Positions 5,608-10,380 of a DNA stretch of 10,380 nucleotides are shown in pieces. The stretch lies in NCBI GenBank assembly GCA_946886245.1, contig CAMPIF010000112.1, positions 1-10,380 of the forward strand, read 5' to 3'. The translations under genes and the position numbers were made by a program. A model generated the notes under the pieces. The model did not search any database, was not told the DNA's origin, and saw only the letters and a list, made by a program, of their open reading frames with translations. Within the stretch, counting starts at the first letter, position 1; each line of letters begins with the position of its first letter. Origin of the DNA: Ectopseudomonas composti (GTDB lineage Bacteria > Pseudomonadota > Gammaproteobacteria > Pseudomonadales > Pseudomonadaceae).

Positions 5608-6696
5608 TTAGCCGCGAGGGCGCTTGGGAAGTACGTCCTTGAGCTTGGCATGCATGCTGCGCAGGCTTTTCTCGGTGGTATCCCAGTCGATGCAGGCATC
5701 GGTGATGGATACACCGTATTTGAGGTCGCACAGATTCTTCGGAATCGACTGGCTGCCCCAGCCCAGGTGACTCTCGACCATCAGGCCAACAATGGAGTTG
5801 TTGCCTTCGAGAATCTGGTTGGCCACGTTCTCCAGAACCAGCGGCTGCAGTGCCGGGTCCTTGTTGGAGTTGGCGTGGCTGCAGTCGACCATGATGTTCG
5901 GGCGAATGCCGGCTTTCGTCAGTTCCTGCTCACAAATGGCAACGCTGACCGAATCGTAGTTGGGTTTGCCATTGCCGCCGCGCAGTACCACGTGGCCGTA
6001 GGCGTTGCCCTTGGTGGTGACGATGGACACGCCGCCTTCCTGGTTGATGCCGAGGAAACGGTGCGGGCTGGAAACCGACTGCAGGGCGTTGATGGCCACC
6101 GTCAGACCGCCGTCGGTGCCGTTCTTGAAGCCAACTGCCGAGGACAGGCCCGAGGCCATTTCCCGGTGGGTCTGGGATTCGGTGGTGCGTGCGCCGATGG
6201 CCGACCAGCTGATCAGGTCCTGCAGGTACTGCGGGGAGATCGGGTCGAGCGCCTCTGTGGCGGTGGGCAGGCCCATTTCCGCGAGGTCGCGCAGCAGCTT
6301 GCGGCCGATGTGCAGACCGTCCTGGATCTTGAACGAGTCGTCCAGGTACGGGTCGTTGATCAGGCCTTTCCAGCCGACCGTGGTACGCGGCTTCTCGAAG
6401 TACACGCGCATGACCAGGAACAGACTGTCGGACAGCTCGGCAGCCAGCACCTTGAGGCGCTCGGCATACTCGTGAGCGGCCTTGATATCGTGGATGGAGC
6501 AGGGGCCGACGACCACGAACAGGCGATGATCCTTACCGTCGAGGATGTCGCGCACCACCTGACGGCCATGGGCCACGGTCTTCAGTGCGGCATCTGTCAG
6601 GGGGATTTCGCGTTTGAGCTGATCGGGGGTGATCAGGGTTTCATTGGAAGCGACGTTGAGGTCGTCGATCGGTAAATCAGCCATCGTGCTATTCAT
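5608..6696 (-). CDS. 3-deoxy-7-phosphoheptulonate (DAHP) synthase, class I AroFGH type
   Basis: This cytoplasmic enzyme condenses phosphoenolpyruvate and erythrose 4-phosphate to DAHP, the first step of the shikimate pathway. The 362-aa product has the class I motifs: metal ligand C66 in VVVGPCSIHD, K102 in FEKPRTTVGWKG, the phosphate-binding GARTTESQTHREM, K191 in GFKNGTDGG, R239 in VVLRGGNGKPNYD, and metal ligands H274 (DCSHANSNKD), E308 and D333. Which aromatic amino acid inhibits it cannot be decided here, so I give no aroF/G/H letter. The start may be ATG 6696 or ATG 6684 (MADLPIDD); neither has a good Shine-Dalgarno. The TAA stop is at 5608-5610 and coincides with the target duplication of the adjacent repeat element; the C-terminus (LPKRPRG) looks normal, so the gene is not truncated. 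Confidence 0.95.
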   Translation of the reverse strand: MNSTMADLPIDDLNVASNETLITPDQLKREIPLTDAALKTVAHGRQVVRDILDGKDHRLFVVVGPCSIHDIKAAHEYAERLKVLAAELSDSLFLVMRVYFEKPRTTVGWKGLINDPYLDDSFKIQDGLHIGRKLLRDLAEMGLPTATEALDPISPQYLQDLISWSAIGARTTESQTHREMASGLSSAVGFKNGTDGGLTVAINALQSVSSPHRFLGINQEGGVSIVTTKGNAYGHVVLRGGNGKPNYDSVSVAICEQELTKAGIRPNIMVDCSHANSNKDPALQPLVLENVANQILEGNNSIVGLMVESHLGWGSQSIPKNLCDLKYGVSITDACIDWDTTEKSLRSMHAKLKDVLPKRPRG

Positions 6697-6699
6697 CGG

Positions 6700-6715
6700 G
6701 TCAGGTCGTCAGGTC
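6700..6715 (-). repeat. Tandem 8-bp repeat in the leader of the DAHP synthase gene
   Basis: On the plus strand GTCAGGTC occurs twice head to tail (6700-6707 and 6708-6715). It lies 3-19 bases upstream of the ATG at 6696, where a Shine-Dalgarno would be expected and is not seen. Confidence 0.5.
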
Positions 6716-6828
6716 ACGGGTGCCGGCCGCCAGCGATCCCCTATGGCGGTGCACAGCTAGTTGGTGCAGGGGGAGCCGAACCTTAGCGCGTACGGGGCGG
6801 CGCGACAATGGGCGTTAAGTTCAATAAG

Positions 6829-6851
6829 CCTCATAGAGTGGCAGTATGAGG
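6829..6851. repeat. Inverted repeat CCTCATA-N9-TATGAGG between PilZ and DAHP synthase genes
   Basis: A perfect 7-bp dyad with a 9-base centre lies 38 bases after the PilZ stop and about 130 bases upstream of the DAHP synthase start. No T run follows on either strand. It could be a weak terminator hairpin for the PilZ gene or an operator for the downstream gene. A weak -35/-10 pair for the DAHP synthase gene (TTGTCG, 17 bases, TAAGGT on the minus strand) can be drawn at about 6783-6811. Confidence 0.4.
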
Positions 6852-6888
6852 TGGGTTATTGCTCTCGTTGCCGGGGGCTGCGCCGTAT

Positions 6889-7302
6889 TCAGGCGAGATA
6901 GGGAAATTCGGCGGCATGCTTGGCGATCCAGTCCTGAGCGCATTGTTCGATGGCCATGGGGTGGCCTGATGCCTGTTCCAGCTGTTGTCGGTAATGCTGG
7001 ATCTGGCAGACCTGCTCGACCATGCGCGCGCGGAACAGGGTGTCTTCATCGAGAAAGGCGATGCCTACCAGGTAATCGCTATCCTGGCGCCGACACCAGG
7101 CCACCACGCCGGGGTAGCGTGCCTGTTCGCCCAGTAGCGGGATGCGCAGTTCAACCGAGGTGCCACGGCGAAAGCCGCGTGACGAGTTGCATGCCACCCC
7201 ACCCAGGCTGATATTGTTCAGCCGCTGCCGGGGAATGCAGGCCTGTTTTCGCAGGACCAGTTCCACCGGCATATCGCTTGGATGACGCAGAAACTTACGC
7301 AT
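6889..7302 (-). CDS. PilZ-domain c-di-GMP-binding protein
   Basis: This 137-aa protein has a PilZ domain, the common bacterial receptor for cyclic di-GMP. The ligand-binding motifs are intact: RxxxR as R2-K-F-L-R6 at the extreme N-terminus, and [D/N]xSxxG as N30-I-S32-L-G-G35. The beta-barrel follows to about residue 95 (VELRIPLLGE, VVAWCRRQ, YLVGIAFLD). A helical tail of about 40 residues ends the protein; its role is unknown. The ATG at 7302 puts the first Arg of the motif at residue 2 and has AAGG 9 bases upstream. A longer open frame to 7437 is not supported, because it adds a low-complexity Ser/Arg stretch inside the divergent gene. A -10-like TATACT lies upstream within that gene. Confidence 0.88.
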   Translation of the reverse strand: MRKFLRHPSDMPVELVLRKQACIPRQRLNNISLGGVACNSSRGFRRGTSVELRIPLLGEQARYPGVVAWCRRQDSDYLVGIAFLDEDTLFRARMVEQVCQIQHYRQQLEQASGHPMAIEQCAQDWIAKHAAEFPYLA

Positions 7303-7687
7303 GAACACCGACCTTGAATGCAGGCAAACTGATATCAATGAATTCAGTATAGCGACGCAATTGGAATTGACCGATCTGGATGCCGACCGCCGCCTGCTCG
7401 ATCTTCCCGGTGGCTCGCTACTGGTGTTCACAAGCACGGGCTGTGCCAGCTGCCGCTGGGCACGTCAGGCCTTGCCGGAGATGCCGCTGCCCATCGAGCG
7501 CCTGTGCTGGGTCGATGCCGGGCATAACGCCGGATTGGTGACGCGCTACGAGGTATTCCACTTGCCCGCGCTGTTTCTGGTCAGGGACGGTCATTTCTTT
7601 GGCGCATTGCACACGCGTCTTACCCATTCCGATCTGGTTACCGCCATGGGCGAGGCCCTGCTTCGCCCGACTGAGGAGCTTCCCTGA
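7301..7687 (+). CDS. Thioredoxin-fold protein with CASC motif
   Basis: The 128-aa product has a thioredoxin-like fold without a signal peptide, so it is probably cytoplasmic. Strand SLLVFTSTG leads into C48-A-S-C51, the redox motif, and the cis-proline is seen as P89 in VFHLPALFLVRDG. The CASC dipeptide differs from CGPC of thioredoxin, and the N-terminal extension of about 35 residues is longer than usual. Substrate and reductant are unknown. The ATG at 7301 shares two bases with the ATG of the divergent PilZ gene. No Shine-Dalgarno precedes it and no better in-frame ATG exists, so the start is the least certain part. The stop TGA overlaps the next ATG (TGATG), so it is coupled to the reductase gene and forms the first gene of a three-gene operon. 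Confidence 0.82.
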   Translation: MNTDLECRQTDINEFSIATQLELTDLDADRRLLDLPGGSLLVFTSTGCASCRWARQALPEMPLPIERLCWVDAGHNAGLVTRYEVFHLPALFLVRDGHFFGALHTRLTHSDLVTAMGEALLRPTEELP

Positions 7688-8643
7688 TGACTCAATACCC
7701 TGCGCCGCGTATCGGCATCATCGGCACCGGTGCCATTGGCGGTTTCTACGGAATGCTGCTGGCTCGCGCTGGTCATGACGTGCACTTTCTGCTGCGCAGC
7801 GAGTACCGCGCGGTGGTCGAGCGAGGCCTGCAGTTGAACAGCGCGGTACATGGTGCACTGAACCTGGCGCCGGTACAGGCCTACCAGCATGTCGACGAGA
7901 TGCCGCCGTGCGACTGGCTGCTGGTCGGTGCCAAGACCACGGCCAATGCCGAGCTGGCGCCGCTGATTGCCAAGGCTGCAGCGCCAGGCGCCAAGGTGGT
8001 GCTGTTGCAGAATGGCCTGGCGGTGGAGGACGAATTGCGTCCGCTGTTGAGCGCCGATCTGCATCTGTTGGGCGGGCTCTGCTACATCTGCGTTCACCGC
8101 AGTGCGCCGGGCGTGATCGAGCATCAGGCACTGGGGGCGATCAACCTGGCCTATCACTCCGGGCCTCTGGCCGACGATGAGGCACGGCTGGCGCTGGCCG
8201 AGGAGGGCGCGAGCCTGCTGCGCAGCACCGGCCTGGATTCGGCGGCGATGCGCGATCTGGCACAGACGCGCTGGCAGAAGCTGGTGTGGAACATTCCTTA
8301 TAACGGCCTGTCGGTGCTGCTCGATGCCGATACGCGGCGCCTGATGGCCAATCCCGACAGCCGCGCGCTGATCGCTGACATGATGCAGGAGGTGGTGCAG
8401 GCCGCTCAGACGCTGGGTTACGCCATGCCGGACGGCTATGCGGACAAATTGCTGGCCGCCACGCAGCGCATGCCGGATTACTTGCCGAGTATGTACCACG
8501 ACTTTGCCCAAGGGCGACCGGCCGAACTACATGCCATTTACGAGGCTCCGCTGGCGGCTGCGCAGGCAGTGGGTTTCGCAATGCCCAAGGTGCGCGCCCT
8601 GTATCAGGCGCTTCGTTTCATTCAGGCTCGCCAGGAGGCTTAA
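7687..8643 (+). CDS. 2-dehydropantoate 2-reductase family protein (PanE/ApbA-like)
   Basis: This family reduces ketopantoate to pantoate with NADPH in coenzyme A synthesis, in the cytoplasm. The 318-aa protein has an N-terminal Rossmann domain with GTGAIGG at residues 13-19, the motif VGAKTTAN with K83, and N109 in LLQNGL. The C-terminal helical domain carries K198 in RWQKLVWN (the catalytic lysine in E. coli PanE is K176), N202 in the same segment, and SMYHDFAQGRPAE with S268, D272 and E280. All residues expected for activity are present. The start is supported by GAGGAG about 9 bases upstream, inside the previous gene. Many genomes carry several paralogues of PanE, and the operon partners here are not pantothenate genes, so the true substrate may be another 2-keto acid; I therefore give no gene symbol. 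Confidence 0.9.
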   Translation: MTQYPAPRIGIIGTGAIGGFYGMLLARAGHDVHFLLRSEYRAVVERGLQLNSAVHGALNLAPVQAYQHVDEMPPCDWLLVGAKTTANAELAPLIAKAAAPGAKVVLLQNGLAVEDELRPLLSADLHLLGGLCYICVHRSAPGVIEHQALGAINLAYHSGPLADDEARLALAEEGASLLRSTGLDSAAMRDLAQTRWQKLVWNIPYNGLSVLLDADTRRLMANPDSRALIADMMQEVVQAAQTLGYAMPDGYADKLLAATQRMPDYLPSMYHDFAQGRPAELHAIYEAPLAAAQAVGFAMPKVRALYQALRFIQARQEA

Positions 8644-8645
8644 GC

Positions 8646-9551
8646 ATGGGTAAGGGGCTAGGTGACAAACTGGTGCTGGCGATCTCTTCGCGAGCGCTGT
8701 TCGATCTGAGCGAAAGCCACCAGATCTACGAAAGCGAAGGGGTGGAAGCCTACCGCCGCTATCAGATCGAGCATGAAGATGAAGTGCTGATGCCGGGCGA
8801 CGCCTTTCCGCTGGTGGAGAAGCTGCTTGGACTGAACACGCGGCTCAGCGAACAGCGCGTGGAAGTCATCCTGGTGTCGCGCAACAGCGCCGATACCGGG
8901 CTGCGCGCGTTCAACTCGATCCAGCACTACGGGCTCGGCATATCCCGCGCTGCCTTCGTCGGCGGTCGTAGCCCCGACCCTTATCTGGCGGCCTTTGGCT
9001 GTCATCTGTTTCTGTCTACTCACGCCGACGATGTGCGCAACGCACTGAAAGCCGGTTTTGGTGCGGCCACGCTGCTTTCCGGTGGCGCGCGGCGAGCGAA
9101 CAGCAACGAACTGCGTATCGCCTTCGACGGCGATGCCGTACTGTTCTCCGACGACTCCGAGCGCGTCTACCAGAGTGGCGGCCTCAATGCTTTCCAGGAT
9201 CATGAGCGCGAAGCTGCTCGGCAAGCCTTGCCTGGCGGGCCTTTCAAGCCTTTTCTGGCCGCATTGCACAGCCTGCAGCAGGAGTTCCCCGAAGCAGACT
9301 GCCCGATCCGTACCGCGTTGGTCACTGCACGTTCGGCGCCCGCGCATGAGCGTGTGATTCGTACCCTGCGCGAATGGAATATCCGCCTGGATGAATCCTT
9401 CTTCCTCGGCGGGCTGGACAAGTCGGCGGTGCTCGAAGCCTTCGCTGCCGATGTGTTCTTCGATGACCAGACCGGGCACTGCGAAAAAGCCCGCCAGGTG
9501 GTGGCGACCGGTCATGTGCCCCATGGCGTCAGTAACGAGTTACTGCCCTGA
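8646..9551 (+). CDS. Bacterial cytosolic 5'-nucleotidase (cN-I-like, HAD-type)
   Basis: The 301-aa protein matches the bacterial 5'-nucleotidase family related to mammalian cytosolic NT5C1. Members hydrolyse nucleoside 5'-monophosphates. It has the HAD motifs: IAFDGDAVLFSD with D161 (nucleophile) and D163, TALVTAR at 223-229, K259 in GGLDKSAVLEAF, and the acidic motif FFDDQTGH at 271-278. The N-terminal part (LVLAISSRALFDLSES and VSRNSADTGLRAFNSI) is the family-specific region that precedes the HAD core. The ATG lies two bases after the reductase stop, with GGAGG 9 bases upstream inside that gene, so this is the last gene of the operon. No strong terminator follows; GCCTG/CAGGC at 9558-9569 has too small a loop. 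Confidence 0.9.
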   Translation: MGKGLGDKLVLAISSRALFDLSESHQIYESEGVEAYRRYQIEHEDEVLMPGDAFPLVEKLLGLNTRLSEQRVEVILVSRNSADTGLRAFNSIQHYGLGISRAAFVGGRSPDPYLAAFGCHLFLSTHADDVRNALKAGFGAATLLSGGARRANSNELRIAFDGDAVLFSDDSERVYQSGGLNAFQDHEREAARQALPGGPFKPFLAALHSLQQEFPEADCPIRTALVTARSAPAHERVIRTLREWNIRLDESFFLGGLDKSAVLEAFAADVFFDDQTGHCEKARQVVATGHVPHGVSNELLP

Positions 9552-9680
9552 GCCTGGGCCTGTGCAGGCGTCCAAGCGTCTGCATATAGCCATTCGTCCT
9601 AAATAACGCTTCCGATCTTGCTTTGTCTGATGCGCTGCTAAGCTCAATCAAGGGCCTGCGCCAGCAGTCGAGGAGGCCGC

Positions 9681-10181
9681 GTGATCCGCTCGATACTCTA
9701 TGCCACCGATCTGGGACTTTATGCCTCCTACGTGCTGCAGCACGCCCTCGCTATGAGTCGCAGTTTCAAGGCCGATCTGTACGTGGTGCACGCGGTTGAA
9801 CCCCTCGGGCTATTCGCCGAATCCGTGCTGCAGACCTACCTGGACGAGGACACCCTTGGGGAGCTGCGTCGTAATGGACTCAATACCGTCATGGCCAGTA
9901 TCGAGCAGCGTGTGCTGGAAGGGTTTCGCGACGAGCTGGGTGATGGTCAGCAGGATCTCCAGTTGATTCGTGCGGTGCGGGTGCTGCAGGGGGATCCGCC
10001 AGCGGTGATTCTTGAGGAGGCGCAGAAACTTGGGGTGGATCTGTTGGTCGTAGGCAGTCATAGCCACGGCGCGGAATTGGCCGTGCCGCTGGGACGTACT
10101 GCAGCACGGATCGTGCAGTTGTCGGAGGTGCCGGTGTATCTGGTGCCCATGCTGCAACACCGTGGACACGGGGATCTGTAA
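9681..10181 (+). CDS. Universal stress protein (UspA family), GTG start
   Basis: A single-domain Usp protein of 166 aa. It starts with the typical IRSILYATDLGLYASYVLQHAL strand-helix unit, has LYVVHAVEP as the second strand, and ends with LLVVGSHSHGAELAVPLGRTAARIVQLSEVPVYLVP. The last part corresponds to the ATP-binding loop region GxxGx9G[S/T], but here it reads G125-SHSH-G130 and then G138-R-T140. The first glycine pair is spaced differently and Arg stands before Thr, so ATP binding is less certain than for classic members. The start is a GTG with an excellent GAGGAGG 5-11 bases upstream. It stands alone between the 5'-nucleotidase gene (129 bp upstream) and cysB. No terminator is visible in the 102 bp before cysB, so some read-through is possible. 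The exact role is unknown. Confidence 0.9.
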   Translation: MIRSILYATDLGLYASYVLQHALAMSRSFKADLYVVHAVEPLGLFAESVLQTYLDEDTLGELRRNGLNTVMASIEQRVLEGFRDELGDGQQDLQLIRAVRVLQGDPPAVILEEAQKLGVDLLVVGSHSHGAELAVPLGRTAARIVQLSEVPVYLVPMLQHRGHGDL

Positions 10182-10208
10182 AGAGGGCTAATAAAACGTT
10201 CTAGGATG

Positions 10209-10237
10209 TTCGATTAAACCAATAATATGGTTATATA
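10209..10237 (+). promoter_or_regulatory. Candidate cysB promoter
   Basis: TTCGAT (10209-10214) and TATATA (10232-10237) are 17 bases apart in an AT-rich block about 45-75 bases before the cysB start. The -35 is weak, as is common for genes that need or bind an activator. CysB is known to act on its own promoter in enteric bacteria; whether it does here cannot be read from the sequence. Confidence 0.4.
10217..10232. promoter_or_regulatory. Dyad AACCA-N6-TGGTT in the cysB promoter spacer
   Basis: A perfect 5-bp inverted repeat with six bases between its arms occupies the spacer of the proposed cysB promoter. LysR-type regulators bind short imperfect dyads of this kind, so it is a candidate autoregulatory site. 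Confidence 0.35.
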
Positions 10238-10274
10238 CGGCATTGGCAGTTGTTGGCCTGCCTTACTGCTCTGA

Positions 10275-10380
<106 letters not shown>

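Noticed and set aside
5650..6675. A 341-codon open frame on the plus strand
   Set aside because: It is the antisense shadow of the DAHP synthase gene, whose motifs are complete. The plus frame has no ribosome binding site and no recognisable domain.
7303..7437. Longer PilZ protein starting at 7437
   Set aside because: The extra 45 residues are Ser/Arg-rich, overlap the thioredoxin-like gene antisense, and would bury the RxxxR motif that normally lies near the N-terminus.
7591..8511. A 306-codon open frame on the minus strand
   Set aside because: It is antisense to the ketopantoate-reductase-like gene and rich in Gln, Arg and His with no motif, while the plus-strand protein has all family residues.
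8658..9524. A 288-codon open frame on the minus strand
   Set aside because: It is antisense to the 5'-nucleotidase gene, with no supporting start or domain.
9558..9569. GCCTG-TG-CAGGC palindrome as terminator of the 5'-nucleotidase operon
   Set aside because: The loop would be only two bases and no T run follows.

Overview
This GC-rich window looks like chromosomal DNA from a Pseudomonas species. The markers are a full-length outer-membrane lipoprotein I gene (oprI), a periplasmic TesA esterase divergent from a YbbA/YbbP-type ABC exporter, a class I AroFGH-type DAHP synthase and the start of cysB. GC-rich REP-like and MITE-like repeats fit the same genus. I cannot fix the species from sequence alone. 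The layout suggests a group outside P. aeruginosa, of the mendocina/alcaliphila/stutzeri kind, but that is inference.

Left third (1-3304): an FtsX-type permease (cut by the window edge) and its ATPase lie on the minus strand. They are divergent from tesA, with only 11 bp between the two start codons. A small Cys/His-rich protein of unknown function follows, then a secreted L,D-transpeptidase, both on the plus strand. The transpeptidase converges on oprI across back-to-back terminators. The pairing makes sense because YkuD-family enzymes of the ErfK/YbiS group attach Braun-type lipoproteins to peptidoglycan.

Middle (3305-5610): a GntP-family organic-acid permease and a small single-domain GNAT acetyltransferase, both plus strand. 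After them come a REP-like hairpin, a strong bidirectional terminator and a 141-bp MITE-like inverted-repeat element. Its TTA target duplication coincides with the stop codon of the convergent DAHP synthase gene, so the element separates that gene from what was probably its own terminator.

Right half (5608-10380): the DAHP synthase and a small PilZ c-di-GMP-binding protein on the minus strand. Divergent from PilZ is a tight three-gene operon: a thioredoxin-like protein with a CxxC motif, a ketopantoate reductase (PanE/ApbA) family protein and a bacterial cytosolic 5'-nucleotidase. The PilZ and thioredoxin-like start codons overlap on opposite strands. A universal stress protein and the first 97 bp of cysB, with its AT-rich promoter region, close the window.

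Most genes here are conserved Pseudomonas housekeeping or accessory genes. I see no phage, CRISPR, toxin-antitoxin or defence island. The points most worth a second look are the MITE at the aroF stop codon, the transpeptidase-OprI pairing, the overlapping divergent start codons and the small putative zinc-binding protein.
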